Assembly: GCA_009842325.1 (NCBI GenBank)
Contig: VYFQ01000019.1
Coordinates: 1 to 64,000 of the forward strand
Length of the DNA stretch: 64,000 bases
Direction: 5' to 3'
DNA from: Acidimicrobiaceae bacterium
GTDB taxonomy: Bacteria; Actinomycetota; Acidimicrobiia; Acidimicrobiales; Aldehydirespiratoraceae
The notes below the pieces were generated by a model that made no database searches, was not told the origin of the DNA, and worked only from the letters and a program-made list of their open reading frames with translations. A program made the translations under genes and the position numbers. Numbering within the stretch: position 1 is the stretch's first letter; the number at the start of each line of letters is the position of its first letter. Shown here in pieces: positions 19,746 through 29,002 of the stretch.

Positions 19746-19839
19746 CCAGGCCGGGGGGTGGCGGCGAGTCCGGGCGACCGACAATGGGGCGAAGCCCCGT
19801 CGGTCGAACGGGCTCGACGACAGGACCCGCCGGCCGGAA
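19746..19839 (+). repeat. structured intergenic repeat, copy B
   Basis: This is nearly identical to copies A and C. The central hairpin is at 19775-19806: CGACCGAC/GTCGGTCG with inner GGGGC/GCCCC and loop GAA. It ends 11 nt from the cimA stop at 19850, so on the minus strand it is the immediate 3' flank of cimA. Confidence 0.9.
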
Positions 19840-19849
19840 CGGCAGCGGC

Positions 19850-21463
19850 TCAGTCGTCGGCGTGGAGCAGGCCGTAGACCACCGAGTCGGCCAGCGCCTG
19901 CCAGGACGCCTCGATGATGTTCTCCGACACGCCGATGGTGGTCCACACGCGGCGGCGGTCGGTGGAGTCGATCAGCACCCGGGTCACCGCGCCCGTTCCC
20001 TTCTGAGTGTCGAGCACCCGGACCTTGAAGTCAGTCAGGGAGATGTTCTCCAGGGCCGGGTAGCGGTCGCCCAGCGCGGCCCGCAACGCGGTGTCCAGCG
20101 CGTTGACCGGGCCGTTGCCCTCCCCCACGGCTACGCAGCGTTCACCGCCGACCCACACCTTCACGGTGGCCTCGGTGTCGACCTCCACCGAGACGTCGTT
20201 CCAGGCCCGGGCACCCGTGCCGGAACGGTGGTCCATCGAGACGCGGAACGACTCCAGCTTGAAGTAGTCCTGCTCCCAACCGGACGCTCCCCGCATCAGA
20301 AGCTCCAACGAGGCGTCGGCCGCCTCGAAGTGGTACCCCGCGTGCTCCAGGCGCTTGAGCGTGTCGATCACCTCGCCCAGCACCCGGCCGTCCAGGGCCA
20401 GGCCGAGTTCGGCAGCCCGCATCTCCAGCGTGGAGCGTCCAGCCATCTCCGACACCAGCACCCGGGTGCCGTTGCCCACCAGGTCCGGCGACACGTGCTC
20501 GTAGGCGTCGGGGCGGCGGCTCAGCGCGCTGGCGTGCAGCCCCGCCTTGTGGGCGAAGGCGCTGGCCCCCACGTAAGGCTGCTGGGGGTTCATCGGCAGG
20601 TTGACCAACTCGGCCACGTGGTGCGACACCGACGTGAGACGAGGCAGCCGGCCCTCGGGCAGAGCTCGCATGCCCATCTTCAGCTCGAGGTTGGCGATGA
20701 TCGGTACCAGGTCGCAGTTGCCGACCCGCTCCCCATAGCCGTTGATGGTGCCCTGAACGTGCACCGCCCCGGCCTGCACTGCGGCCAGCGCGTTGGCAAC
20801 CCCGCAGCCGGTGTCGTTGTGCAGGTGGATGCCGACCTCGCAGTCGACATGGGCCGCCACCGCCGACACGGCCTCTGAGATGTCGTCGGGCAGGGTGCCG
20901 CCGTTGGTGTCGCACAGCACCACCGTGGACGCCCCAGCCATGGCGGCCGCCTCCAGCACTCGCAGGCTGAACTCGGCGTTGCGGCTGAAGCCGTCGAAGA
21001 AGTGCTCGGCGTCGAACAGAACCCGCTTGCCCGCGGCCACCAGGAACTCGACCGAGTCGGCCACCATGGCCACGCCCTCGTCCAGGGTGGTCTGAAGGGC
21101 CTCGGTGACGTGGTAGTCCCAGCACTTGCCGACGATGCACACCGTCGAGGTTCCGGCTCCGGCCAGATGGGCCAGCACCTGGTCGGAGTCGACCTTGCCG
21201 CGGGCCCGGCGGGTGGAGCCGAAGGCGACCAGCTCACTGACCTGGAGGTCGAGCTCGGTGCGGGCCCGCTCGAAGAACTCGTCGTCCTTGGGATTGGCGC
21301 CCGGCCAGCCCCCCTCGATGAACGCGACGCCGAGATAGTCGAGTTGCTCGGCGATGCGCAGCTTGTCGTCGACGGTGAGCGAGATGCCCTCCAGTTGCGT
21401 GCCGTCGCGCAGGGTGGTGTCGTAGATCTCTACTGACGACCGGGGCGAGGCGTCGCTACTCAT
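19850..21463 (-). CDS. cimA: citramalate synthase
   Basis: CimA condenses pyruvate and acetyl-CoA to (R)-citramalate, the entry to threonine-independent isoleucine synthesis. The 537-residue protein has the DRE-TIM metallolyase start YDTTLRDGTQLEG, then FIEGGWPGANPKD, which is typical of the CimA branch rather than LeuA. Metal ligands appear in HLHNDTGCGVANALAA, followed by GTINGYGERVGNCDL. The C-terminal ~150 residues form the LeuA-type allosteric domain. Its start overlaps the ilvE stop by 8 nt. With ilvE and leuB it forms one operon; leuC and leuD lie downstream on the other strand. Confidence 0.94.
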   Translation of the reverse strand: MSSDASPRSSVEIYDTTLRDGTQLEGISLTVDDKLRIAEQLDYLGVAFIEGGWPGANPKDDEFFERARTELDLQVSELVAFGSTRRARGKVDSDQVLAHLAGAGTSTVCIVGKCWDYHVTEALQTTLDEGVAMVADSVEFLVAAGKRVLFDAEHFFDGFSRNAEFSLRVLEAAAMAGASTVVLCDTNGGTLPDDISEAVSAVAAHVDCEVGIHLHNDTGCGVANALAAVQAGAVHVQGTINGYGERVGNCDLVPIIANLELKMGMRALPEGRLPRLTSVSHHVAELVNLPMNPQQPYVGASAFAHKAGLHASALSRRPDAYEHVSPDLVGNGTRVLVSEMAGRSTLEMRAAELGLALDGRVLGEVIDTLKRLEHAGYHFEAADASLELLMRGASGWEQDYFKLESFRVSMDHRSGTGARAWNDVSVEVDTEATVKVWVGGERCVAVGEGNGPVNALDTALRAALGDRYPALENISLTDFKVRVLDTQKGTGAVTRVLIDSTDRRRVWTTIGVSENIIEASWQALADSVVYGLLHADD

Positions 21464-22376
21464 GGACGTATTCGTTCCATGTCTTGTAGCGGTCGTTGCG
21501 GCCCCGCACGACGTCCGAATAGGCCTCGGCGATGGCCAGCGTGCGCGGGCCGGGGCACACCAGGGGCCGGTCGTCCACCGAGTTGACCGCGCCGACCTCG
21601 GTGGCGGTGCCGCACACGAATATCTCCTGGGCGATGTACAGGTCGCTGCGGGCCAGATCGCCGATCACGACGTCGATGCCGATGTCGCGGGCGATGGAGA
21701 TCACCGAGTCCTGGGTGATGCCGGGCAGCGCACCGGACGACAGCGGCGGGGTCACGAGCAGGTCGGGAGTGCCCGCGAAGATGTTCTCGCCGCTGCACTC
21801 CGACACCAGCCCGGCCGGGTTGAGCATGATGGCCTCGTCGTAGCCGGCCCTGAGCGCCTCCATCTTGGCCAGCGTCGAGTTGGCGTAGTTGCCGGTCGTC
21901 TTGGAGGCGGGCGGCATGATGTTGTGATCGTGGCGGGCCCACGACGAGATCTTCAACCGAACGCCCTTGGTGAGGGCGTCGTCGCCCAGGTAGGCGCCCC
22001 AGGGCCACACCGCGATGGCGATCTCCGTGGTGCAGTCGGCGGTGGACAGGCCGATCTCGCCGTACCCGTAGTAGGCGATCGGGCGCACGTAGCACTCGGG
22101 CAGCCCGCTGTCGCGCACCACCAGCTTGCAGGCCTCCACGATCTCGGGCACCGAGTACGGCATTTCCATGTTGAGGATCTTCGCCGAGTTGTACAGCCGC
22201 TGGATGTGGTCGGTCAGCCGGAACACGGCGGGGCCGTTGTCGGTCGCGTAAGTGCGGATGCCCTCGAACACGCCCGTCCCGTAGTGCAGCGAGTGCGACA
22301 GCACGTGGATCTTGGCGTCCTGCCATCCAACGAGCTCCCCGTTCATCCAGATGTGCTTGGTGGGTGTGATCGGCAT
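21456..22376 (-). CDS. ilvE: branched-chain amino-acid aminotransferase
   Basis: IlvE carries out the last, PLP-dependent step in leucine, isoleucine and valine synthesis. The 306-residue fold-type IV protein shows HSLHYGTGVFEGIRTY near the N-terminus. The PLP lysine is in MPPASKTTGNYANSTLAK, and ECSGENIFAG and GITQDSVISIARD follow. AAGGAAGG about 12 nt upstream is a weak ribosome-binding site. It sits 51 nt after leuB and overlaps cimA. Confidence 0.96.
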   Translation of the reverse strand: MPITPTKHIWMNGELVGWQDAKIHVLSHSLHYGTGVFEGIRTYATDNGPAVFRLTDHIQRLYNSAKILNMEMPYSVPEIVEACKLVVRDSGLPECYVRPIAYYGYGEIGLSTADCTTEIAIAVWPWGAYLGDDALTKGVRLKISSWARHDHNIMPPASKTTGNYANSTLAKMEALRAGYDEAIMLNPAGLVSECSGENIFAGTPDLLVTPPLSSGALPGITQDSVISIARDIGIDVVIGDLARSDLYIAQEIFVCGTATEVGAVNSVDDRPLVCPGPRTLAIAEAYSDVVRGRNDRYKTWNEYVHE

Positions 22377-22427
22377 TGGGCGGGTGGCCTTCCTTGAGTG
22401 CGCTTTCTCGGCGATGTTTCCTGGGTC

Positions 22428-23408
22428 TCAGACCTGCTGGTCGGCGAGGCGGGCGACGATGGCGTCGCCGATCTCGGCGGTGGTGCCAGCGAGCGACTCG
22501 GGCCGGTCGCAGGCCTTGCGGATTCGTTCCGCGGCCCCGGTCTCGCCGAGGTGGTCCAACATCATCGCGCCGGACAGCACCGCCGCGACGGGATTGGCCC
22601 GGCCGGTGCCCACGATGTCGGGCGCCGAGCCGTGGACCGGCTCGAACATCGACACCTGCCCGGGATGCAGGTTGGCGGTGGGTGCCAGCCCGATGCCGCC
22701 CGACACGGCGCCGCCGAGGTCGGTGAGGATGTCGCCGAAGAGGTTGTCGGTGACGATCACGTCGTAGCGGGCGGGATCCTCCACGAAGTAGATGCACGCT
22801 GCATCCACGTGGTTGTAGGCCGTCGAGACGTCCGGGTATCGGGCCGCGACGTCGTTGAAGGTGCGCTCCCAGAGGTCGCCGGCGAAGGTCAGCACGTTGG
22901 TCTTGTGCACCAGCGTCACGTGCTTGCGCCGGGTCATGGCCAGGTCGAACGCGTAGCGAACGGCTCGCTCCACGCCGTGGCGGGTGTTCACCGACCCCTG
23001 GGTGGCGATCTCGTGCGGGGTGCCCTTCCGCAGGAAGCCGCCCTCCCCCGCGTACGTGCCCTCGGTGTTCTCGCGGATCACCACGAAGTCGTGGGCCGGC
23101 GCGGTGAAGGGTCGCAGGTTGATGTAGAGGTCCAACTCGAAGCGCATCTTCAGCAGCAGGCCCCTCTCGATGACGCCGGGGGGCACCTCGGGGGTGCCGA
23201 CCGCTCCCATGTAGAGCGCGTCGAGGCCGCGCCACTCCTCCACGGTGGCGTCGTCGAGCACGGTCCCGTCGCGCAGATAGCGGCTGCCGCCGAGGTCGTA
23301 GTGCGTGGTGTCGAGGTCCACGCCGGCGGCCGCGATCACCTTCAGGCCCTCGGTCACGACCTCGGGGCCGATGCCGTCGCCTCCGATGACTCCCACTCGA
23401 TGTGCCAT
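22428..23408 (-). CDS. leuB: 3-isopropylmalate dehydrogenase
   Basis: LeuB oxidatively decarboxylates 3-isopropylmalate and, in the citramalate route, 3-methylmalate. The 326-residue protein is of the shorter actinobacterial type. It has [13 protein letters not shown] at the N-terminus, [17 protein letters not shown], the substrate lysine region [29 protein letters not shown] and [14 protein letters not shown] in the cofactor region. A leader with hairpins and a possible leader peptide precedes it. Confidence 0.95.
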   Translation of the reverse strand: MAHRVGVIGGDGIGPEVVTEGLKVIAAAGVDLDTTHYDLGGSRYLRDGTVLDDATVEEWRGLDALYMGAVGTPEVPPGVIERGLLLKMRFELDLYINLRPFTAPAHDFVVIRENTEGTYAGEGGFLRKGTPHEIATQGSVNTRHGVERAVRYAFDLAMTRRKHVTLVHKTNVLTFAGDLWERTFNDVAARYPDVSTAYNHVDAACIYFVEDPARYDVIVTDNLFGDILTDLGGAVSGGIGLAPTANLHPGQVSMFEPVHGSAPDIVGTGRANPVAAVLSGAMMLDHLGETGAAERIRKACDRPESLAGTTAEIGDAIVARLADQQV

Positions 23409-23456
23409 GGTTCTGTCCCTAGCTCCCGTCCTGCTGAAGCGCCTGCCAAATTACGA

Positions 23457-23552
23457 AACCGCCCACCTGGGTGGACGGTTGAAGGCGCGCGCCGGGATGG
23501 CGCGCGCTAGGGAATCGCGATGCTGGGCCGGTTCGCCACGGGCATCAGCATA
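23457..23552 (-). promoter_or_regulatory. candidate promoter, leader ORF and attenuator of leuB-ilvE-cimA
   Basis: On the minus strand TATGCT (23552-23547) is followed by 7 nt and a GTG that opens an 11-codon ORF. A perfect 9-bp hairpin (23485-23507, 5-nt loop) begins at the last base of that ORF's stop codon. A second hairpin (23457-23480, AACCG with CGGTT outside) ends in a TTTCGTAATTT tail before leuB. The order leader peptide, hairpin, terminator-like hairpin resembles attenuation of amino-acid operons. This is inference from layout alone. Confidence 0.45.
23507..23539 (-). CDS. possible leader peptide (10 aa) of the leuB operon
   Basis: GTG at 23539 through TAG at 23507 encodes MANRPSIAIP if GTG is read as Met. 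It contains two isoleucines in ten residues. There is no Shine-Dalgarno, but the TATGCT-N7-GTG spacing fits the leaderless starts seen elsewhere in the window. The stop codon overlaps the first hairpin, as expected for ribosome-controlled folding. It is too short to judge by coding statistics. Confidence 0.35.
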   Translation of the reverse strand: MANRPSIAIP

Positions 23553-23564
23553 CCGCGCCGCCGG

Positions 23565-23576
23565 TAGATTGATGCG
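23565..23576 (+). promoter_or_regulatory. candidate leaderless promoter of greA
   Basis: TAGATT (23565-23570) is followed by GATGCG and then the greA ATG at 23577, with no Shine-Dalgarno. The leuB promoter candidate faces the other way, with its -10 box 12 bp to the left, so the two promoters lie almost back to back. Confidence 0.5.
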
Positions 23577-24053
23577 ATGCCCGATGCTCATCACCTCTCG
23601 CAGGCCGCGCACGACCGGCTGAGCGCTGAGCTGCAGGAACTCACCACCCGAGGCCGTATCGAGATAGCCGACAAGATCGAAGCCGCCCGCAAGTTGGGCG
23701 ACCTCTCCGAGAACGGCGACTACCACGCAGCCAAGGAGGAGCAGGCCAAACTGGAGGGCCGCATCGTCCATCTCACCCGGATCCTGACCAACGCGGAGAT
23801 CATCGACACCGGCAACGGCAGCGACAACGACTTCGGGGTGATTCTGGGGTCGGTGGTGACCGTCCTCTACGACGGCGACGACGAGCCCGAGCGCTTCCTG
23901 GTCGGGGTGATCGAGGAACGTCAGGACGATGTCGTCGTGGTGTCGCCTGGATCGCCTATGGGCGAGGCACTGCTGGGCGCGACCGAGGGGGACGCGGTCG
24001 AGTTCGACTCTCCCAGTGGCCGGCAGAAGGTCACTGTCGTGGAGGTGTCCTAG
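23577..24053 (+). CDS. greA: transcription elongation factor GreA
   Basis: GreA rescues backtracked RNA polymerase by stimulating transcript cleavage. The 158-residue protein has the N-terminal coiled-coil with the acidic tip in KLGDLSENGDYHAAKEEQA and the C-terminal FKBP-like domain (GSVVTVLYDGDDE through GDAVEFDSPSGRQKVTVVEVS). The 4-nt gap to the next small gene suggests a two-gene unit. Confidence 0.96.
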   Translation: MPDAHHLSQAAHDRLSAELQELTTRGRIEIADKIEAARKLGDLSENGDYHAAKEEQAKLEGRIVHLTRILTNAEIIDTGNGSDNDFGVILGSVVTVLYDGDDEPERFLVGVIEERQDDVVVVSPGSPMGEALLGATEGDAVEFDSPSGRQKVTVVEVS

Positions 24054-24057
24054 ACCG

Positions 24058-24207
24058 GTGGACGCCGATCCGCCCCGCACGTTGCGGTGGGCGCGGATCG
24101 CTCTGATCGTTGGCGCCTTGCTGCTGGGCATGGCTGTGACGCTGATGGTCTGGGACGCGGCGACCGATGATCCCCCACCGGCAGTGATCACCGGCCGCGA
24201 CGGCTGA
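24058..24207 (+). CDS. small single-span membrane protein
   Basis: From a GTG 4 nt after the greA stop this encodes 49 residues. A short charged N-terminus (DADPPRTLRWAR) precedes one hydrophobic helix (IALIVGALLLGMAVTLMVW) and an acidic/proline tail. I recognise no family. Proximity to greA and a sensible membrane topology support a real gene; the small size limits confidence. Confidence 0.6.
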   Translation: MDADPPRTLRWARIALIVGALLLGMAVTLMVWDAATDDPPPAVITGRDG

Positions 24208-24228
24208 CAGTCAGTCATGAGCCGGGAA

Positions 24229-24292
24229 TTCCCGCTCTTGTTCGCTCCGCTCACGGGCCGCTCGGGCCACGGCCTCGCGCCGCTCGGCCTCT
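24229..24292 (-). repeat. short dispersed repeat 2, copy 3
   Basis: The core matches 10445-10497 almost base for base (24229-24278). The end GCTCGGCCTCT follows after a shorter spacer, at 24282-24292. The last T is also the first base of the leuC -10 candidate, so the element abuts that promoter. Confidence 0.8.
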
Positions 24293-24303
24293 AGGATCCA
24301 ACT
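24292..24303 (+). promoter_or_regulatory. candidate leaderless promoter of leuC
   Basis: TAGGAT (24292-24297), then CCAACT, then GTG at 24304. There is no Shine-Dalgarno. The arrangement is identical to those before ispG, gltX and greA. Any -35 would fall inside repeat 2. Confidence 0.5.
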
Positions 24304-25713
24304 GTGACCGCGCCGCAGACACTGAGCGAGAAGATCTGGGACCGCCACACGGTGGCCCGCGGCGGCGACGGCGAGCCCGACCTGCTCTACATCGACCTGC
24401 ACCTGGTGCACGAAGTCACCTCGCCGCAGGCCTTCGACGGGCTGCGGCTGTCGGGGCGGGGCGTGCGCCGACCCGACCTGACGGTGGCCACCGAGGACCA
24501 CAACGTGCCCACCGCCGACGTCGACAAGCCCATCGCTGACGAGGTGAGCCGCACCCAAGTCGAGACGCTGCGCCGCAACGCGGACGAGTTCGGCATCACC
24601 AACTACCCGATGGGCCACGTCAAGCAGGGCATCGTGCATGTGATCGGGCCCGAGCAGGGTCTGACCCAGCCGGGCATGACGATCGTGTGCGGAGACTCGC
24701 ACACCTCCACCCACGGTGCCTTTGGCGCTATTGCCTTCGGTATCGGCACGAGCGAGGTGGAGCATGTGCTGGCCACCCAGACCCTGCCCCAGATGCGGCC
24801 GGGCACCATGGCGGTGACCGTCGAGGGAACCCTGGCCTCCGGCTCCACCGCCAAGGACGTGATCCTGGCCATCATCGGCCGCATCGGCACCACCGGCGGC
24901 GTCGGACGGATCATCGAGTACCGGGGGCCGGTCATCGAAGCGCTGTCGATGGAGGGCCGCATGACGGTGTGCAACATGTCGATCGAGGCGGGCGCCAAGG
25001 CCGGACTGATCGCCCCCGACGACACGACCTTCGAGTACCTGCGGGGCCGCGAGCAGGCGCCGGCGGGCGACCTGTGGGAGCAGGCGCTGGCCGACTGGCG
25101 CACCCTCCGAACCGACGACGCTGCCTCCTTCGATGTCGAGGTGACCCTCGACGGCGCCGATATCCCCCCAATGGTGACCTGGGGCACCAACCCCGCCCAG
25201 TCGGTTCCGCTGGAGAGTGCGGTGCCCTCCCCCGACAGCTTCGACGAACCCTCACGGCGCGAAGCCGCGGTTCGGGCCCTCGACTACATGGGCCTCGCTC
25301 CGGAGACCCCGATGCGGGACATCCCGGTGGACACCGTATTCATCGGGTCGTGCACGAACAGCCGCATCGAGGATCTGCGGGCCGCGGCGACCGTGGTTGC
25401 CGGCCGGCGAGTGGCCGACGGGGTGCGCACCCTGGTGGTGCCGGGCTCCGGCCAGGTCAAGGCCCAGGCCGAGGCCGAGGGCCTGCCTGAGATATTCCGG
25501 ACAGCCGGTTTCGACTGGCGCGAGCCGGGATGCTCCATGTGCCTGGCCATGAACCCCGACAAGCTGACCGTCGGGGAGCGGGCGGCCAGCACGTCGAACC
25601 GCAACTTCGAGGGGCGCCAGGGACGGGGCGGGCGCACCCATCTGGTGTCGCCCGCGGTGGCCGCGGCCACCGCGGTAGCCGGTCGCTTCGCCGCTCCCGG
25701 GGACCTGCCATGA
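24304..25713 (+). CDS. leuC: 3-isopropylmalate dehydratase large subunit
   Basis: LeuC and LeuD form isopropylmalate isomerase; the same enzyme can serve the citramalate-to-isoleucine route. The 469-residue protein has [20 protein letters not shown], and [4Fe-4S] ligands Cys350 (FIGSCTNSR), Cys410 and Cys413 ([11 protein letters not shown]). The GTG start is preceded by a TAGGAT box. It overlaps leuD by 4 nt (ATGA). Confidence 0.97.
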   Translation: MTAPQTLSEKIWDRHTVARGGDGEPDLLYIDLHLVHEVTSPQAFDGLRLSGRGVRRPDLTVATEDHNVPTADVDKPIADEVSRTQVETLRRNADEFGITNYPMGHVKQGIVHVIGPEQGLTQPGMTIVCGDSHTSTHGAFGAIAFGIGTSEVEHVLATQTLPQMRPGTMAVTVEGTLASGSTAKDVILAIIGRIGTTGGVGRIIEYRGPVIEALSMEGRMTVCNMSIEAGAKAGLIAPDDTTFEYLRGREQAPAGDLWEQALADWRTLRTDDAASFDVEVTLDGADIPPMVTWGTNPAQSVPLESAVPSPDSFDEPSRREAAVRALDYMGLAPETPMRDIPVDTVFIGSCTNSRIEDLRAAATVVAGRRVADGVRTLVVPGSGQVKAQAEAEGLPEIFRTAGFDWREPGCSMCLAMNPDKLTVGERAASTSNRNFEGRQGRGGRTHLVSPAVAAATAVAGRFAAPGDLP

Positions 25714-26303
25714 AGGCGACCCGGGTGGTGAGCGGCACCGCCGTGCCGCTGGACCGCAGCGATGTGGACACCGACCAGATCATCCCGTCGGACTGGCTCA
25801 AGCGGGTGTCGCGCACCGGCTTCGAGAAGGGCCTGTTCGCGGAGTGGCGCGACAGTCGCGACTTCGTGCTCAACGACGAGCGCTATGCAGGGGCGACCAT
25901 CCTGGTGGCCGGGACCAACTTCGGCACCGGCTCGTCGCGGGAGCACGCGGTGTGGGCCATCCAGCAGTACGGGTTCGACGCGGTGATCAGCCCCCGCTTC
26001 GCCGACATATTCCGCAACAACTGCACCAAGAACGGATTGGTCCCGGCCCAGATCCCGGCCGCGGCAGCCGCCGAGTTGATGGCCGCAGTTCAGGCCGAAC
26101 CCGGCCTGGAGATCACCGTCGATGTGGAGCGGCTCACTGTGGAGGCGCCGGCCATCGGGTTCGAGGCCGCATTCGGTTTGGAGGCCTCCACCCAGCAGCG
26201 GTTCCTCGAGGGCCTCGACGACATCGGCCTGACCCTGCGCCACACCGGAGCCATCGACGACTACGAGCGACGACGCCTCCCCTGGCTGCCTGCGGCCACA
26301 TAG
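25710..26303 (+). CDS. leuD: 3-isopropylmalate dehydratase small subunit
   Basis: LeuD provides the swivelling domain of isopropylmalate isomerase. The 197-residue protein shows [31 protein letters not shown] and [20 protein letters not shown], all standard. The ATG overlaps the leuC stop, so the two subunits are translationally coupled. Confidence 0.97.
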   Translation: MKATRVVSGTAVPLDRSDVDTDQIIPSDWLKRVSRTGFEKGLFAEWRDSRDFVLNDERYAGATILVAGTNFGTGSSREHAVWAIQQYGFDAVISPRFADIFRNNCTKNGLVPAQIPAAAAAELMAAVQAEPGLEITVDVERLTVEAPAIGFEAAFGLEASTQQRFLEGLDDIGLTLRHTGAIDDYERRRLPWLPAAT

Positions 26304-26430
26304 GAAGCCATGTCCGAGCCCTCCGCGAGAATCGGAGCGAACTCGGGAACCGCGGCACAAACAGGAACGTCGTATCCCTAGAAATCGAACCCGCGCCGAC
26401 CGGCGCGCGCGACGAAAGGCCCCCGCCTCC

Positions 26431-28692
26431 ATGCGCAAGACACTCATCCTCGCCTTCAGTTTCCTGCTCATAGCCGCTTCCTGCGGTGGCGACAGCCCCA
26501 GGGGAGGGCCGGGGATCTCCGGCTCCGACGGCGGCGCCGGGGCAAGCACGGAAGCGCCCGGCAGCACCGACGGCGACTCAACGGTGATCGACCTAGAGCC
26601 TGAGGACGTGGTCCTGACCGCCGGGCTGGTGCGGTTCGACGACTGCGACACGCTGCTCGACCACCTCCACACGGAGTACTCGGCCAGGGTGGGGCCGTGG
26701 GGATTCGACCAGGGCGGCTGGTTCGGCCCCGTGGGCGCCCGTCTTGAAAGCGACGACATGGCCGTGGCCGAAGAGGCCATGGCCGCCGCCGAGCCCGCGG
26801 CTCCGAGCGCGGCTCCCGTCGAGGGCGTGGACTTCTCGGGCACGAACGTCCAGGAGGCTGGGGTGGACGAGGCCGACATCGTCAAGACCGACGGCAACAG
26901 GATCTTCACGCTGTCGTCGGGTCAGCTGGTGGTGGTCGACGCGGCCAGCCGCCGCGCAGTCGGCTCGGTGGCGGTGGCCGACGGCTGGGGACGGGAACTG
27001 TTCATCGACGGTGACGGCCTGCTGCTGATCACCCGCTCCCACAGCGAATCGGGCGACGGCTCCGAGACCGTGCTCCAGCGCATCGATGTGAGCGGGGACG
27101 CGCCCCGGATCATCGAGACCCTCAACGTGCAGGGCAACTACATCAGCGCCCGCAGCGTCGGCGGCACGGCCCGCGTGATCATGCGCTACGACCCCCAGTG
27201 GAACTTCCCGTTCGTGTTCCCCCAGAACGACTCCGCGGAGGATGTCGCCGAGGCGGCCAACCGGGCCGCGGTCCTCAACTCGACTCTCGACGACTGGCTG
27301 CCCCACTACACGTTCGGATCGGCCGACAGCTCGACGGGATCGCTGATGGTGCCCTGCGACGACGTGCACGCCCCGTCGGTGTTCTCGGGCTTCGGGGTCA
27401 CCACAGTCATCAGCGTGCCCATCAGCGGTGACTTCGACCCGTCGTCATCGACCGCGGTCATGGCGCCCGGCGACACCGTCTACGCGTCCACTGGGTCGTT
27501 GTACGTGGCCACCACCCGCTGGCTCGACCCCGACGAGTTCGGAGGCGAAGAAGACTGGGACGAGGACGCCTGGCGGGAAACCTGGCAAGAGCGGCGCACC
27601 AGCGTCCACCGCTTCGACATCAGCGGCGACGCGGCCGCCTACGCGTCCTCCGGCGAGGTTCTGGGCGTGATCCGCAACCAGTTCTCGCTGTCGGAGCACA
27701 ACGGCTACCTGCGCGTCGTGACCACGGTCGGCGATCCGTGGGGTGAGGAGTCCGAGAGCCACGTGCGGGTGCTGAGCACCGACGGCGATGTCCTGATGGA
27801 GGTCGGCAGCGTGGGCGACATCGGCCGGGGCGAGAACGTCCAGTCGGTGCGCTTCGTGGGTGACATCGGCTATGTGGTGACCTTCCGCCAGATCGATCCC
27901 TTCTACACCATCGACCTGTCCGACCCGACCGACCCCCGGATCCTGGGCGAGCTGAAGATCCCCGGCTTCTCCAGCTACCTGCACCCCATCAGCGACACGC
28001 TGGTGCTGGGAGTGGGCTCCGACGCCGACGAAGAGGGCCGGGTCACCGGGGCCAAGGTGTCGCTGTTCGATGTGAGCGACCTGACCGAACCCCTGGAGGT
28101 GGCGGTGTGGACCGCACCCGACGGCTGGAACGACATCGGCTGGGACCACCGGGCCTTCCTGTGGTGGGCTCCCGAGGAACTGGCGGTCATGCCGGTCACG
28201 GTGTGGAACGAGTGGTCCGGCGCGGTCGTGCTTCGGGTGGCCGACGGCACCATCACCGAGGTGGGCCGGGTCGATCACGAGATCGCGGGCGAGGAGCCCG
28301 GCCGGACCGACTGCCGCGAGCTCACGACCGCGGACCTTGACTCGACTGATGAGCGCGACTTCACCACCGAACTCGAGTACGAGATCTCCTACGACTACGC
28401 CGCGGTGCTGGCCTGCGAGCCCGGAGAGGCGGGCATGACCGGCTTCGAGTGCTACACCCAGCCGTTCTTCGTGGACGAGGCCGAGAGTCTGGGTCTGCTC
28501 CGTGGCGAGGAGTCGATCTCGATCTGCTGGCCCAGCGACTCGCCCAACGTGATCGTGCGCAGCATCGTGATCAGCGACGAGTTGTGGACGCTGGGCTTCA
28601 AGGGCTGGGGCTCCTTCGACGGCCAGTCCCCTGCCCGGCTCCATGTCAACGACCTCCAGAGCCTGGTGAGGCTGGCTGCGCTGGAGCTCTAG
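26431..28692 (+). CDS. lipoprotein with C-terminal beta-propeller domain (COG4880-like)
   Basis: The 753-residue product begins with a signal peptide and lipobox (LIAASC), so it is probably lipid-anchored on the outer face of the membrane. The segment TNVQEAGVDEADIVKTDGNR, followed by IFTLSSGQLVVVDA, is the hallmark of secreted beta-propeller proteins distantly related to WD40 repeats. Strand-loop units such as LFDVSDLTEPLEVAVW and TIDLSDPTDPRILGELKIPG recur through residue ~600. The function of the family is not known. The 127-bp gap after leuD contains a GC hairpin (26392-26407) and GAAAGG 12 nt before the ATG; otherwise I see nothing in it. Confidence 0.88.
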   Translation: MRKTLILAFSFLLIAASCGGDSPRGGPGISGSDGGAGASTEAPGSTDGDSTVIDLEPEDVVLTAGLVRFDDCDTLLDHLHTEYSARVGPWGFDQGGWFGPVGARLESDDMAVAEEAMAAAEPAAPSAAPVEGVDFSGTNVQEAGVDEADIVKTDGNRIFTLSSGQLVVVDAASRRAVGSVAVADGWGRELFIDGDGLLLITRSHSESGDGSETVLQRIDVSGDAPRIIETLNVQGNYISARSVGGTARVIMRYDPQWNFPFVFPQNDSAEDVAEAANRAAVLNSTLDDWLPHYTFGSADSSTGSLMVPCDDVHAPSVFSGFGVTTVISVPISGDFDPSSSTAVMAPGDTVYASTGSLYVATTRWLDPDEFGGEEDWDEDAWRETWQERRTSVHRFDISGDAAAYASSGEVLGVIRNQFSLSEHNGYLRVVTTVGDPWGEESESHVRVLSTDGDVLMEVGSVGDIGRGENVQSVRFVGDIGYVVTFRQIDPFYTIDLSDPTDPRILGELKIPGFSSYLHPISDTLVLGVGSDADEEGRVTGAKVSLFDVSDLTEPLEVAVWTAPDGWNDIGWDHRAFLWWAPEELAVMPVTVWNEWSGAVVLRVADGTITEVGRVDHEIAGEEPGRTDCRELTTADLDSTDERDFTTELEYEISYDYAAVLACEPGEAGMTGFECYTQPFFVDEAESLGLLRGEESISICWPSDSPNVIVRSIVISDELWTLGFKGWGSFDGQSPARLHVNDLQSLVRLAALEL

Positions 28693-28721
28693 CAACGGGG
28701 AGCATCCAGCAGGCGGGTCGC

Positions 28722-28733
28722 TAGGCTGTCGGT
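28722..28733 (+). promoter_or_regulatory. candidate leaderless promoter of the 28734 gene
   Basis: TAGGCT (28722-28727) plus 6 nt, then ATG, with no Shine-Dalgarno. It has the same geometry as the ispG, gltX, greA and leuC sites. Confidence 0.45.
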
Positions 28734-29000
28734 ATGTCGCGCCTGCTGGCTCGAGCTGTCCGTCTGGTGAAGATCGGCGCCGTCGCGGGTGCCGTCGTGG
28801 GCGTGGGTCGCCTAGTCATGCAGCGCCGGCGCCGGTCCCAGATCGACGAGTCGTCCTGGCCCACCATCGCCGAGACCGCGGCCCAGAACGGCCAACCGGT
28901 GGACGAGGAAGCCAGCGCTGCCGCGCCGTCGGACGACACCGGAGCCGACGACGCAGAGCAAGCCGACGGCACCAGCGACGCCGACGACGACAAGGGTTAG
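28734..29000 (+). CDS. small membrane-anchored acidic protein
   Basis: The 88-residue protein has a basic start (MSRLLARAVRLVK), a weakly hydrophobic Gly/Val segment (IGAVAGAVVGVGRLVM), a basic stop-transfer RRRR and a long acidic Ala/Asp/Glu tail. I recognise no family. It ends 2 nt before the convergent S9 peptidase gene. A TAGGCT box 6 nt before the ATG supports it as a transcribed gene. Confidence 0.65.
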   Translation: MSRLLARAVRLVKIGAVAGAVVGVGRLVMQRRRRSQIDESSWPTIAETAAQNGQPVDEEASAAAPSDDTGADDAEQADGTSDADDDKG

Positions 29001-29002
29001 CG

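Noticed and set aside
19710..19946. N-terminal extension of the 19191 hypothetical protein
   Set aside because: It runs through repeat B and into cimA; the peptide is an artefact of the repeat.
26375..26412. GGTTCGA-like sequence on the minus strand, possible tRNA T-arm
   Set aside because: The flanking bases do not pair as a T stem, and no acceptor or anticodon stem can be placed.
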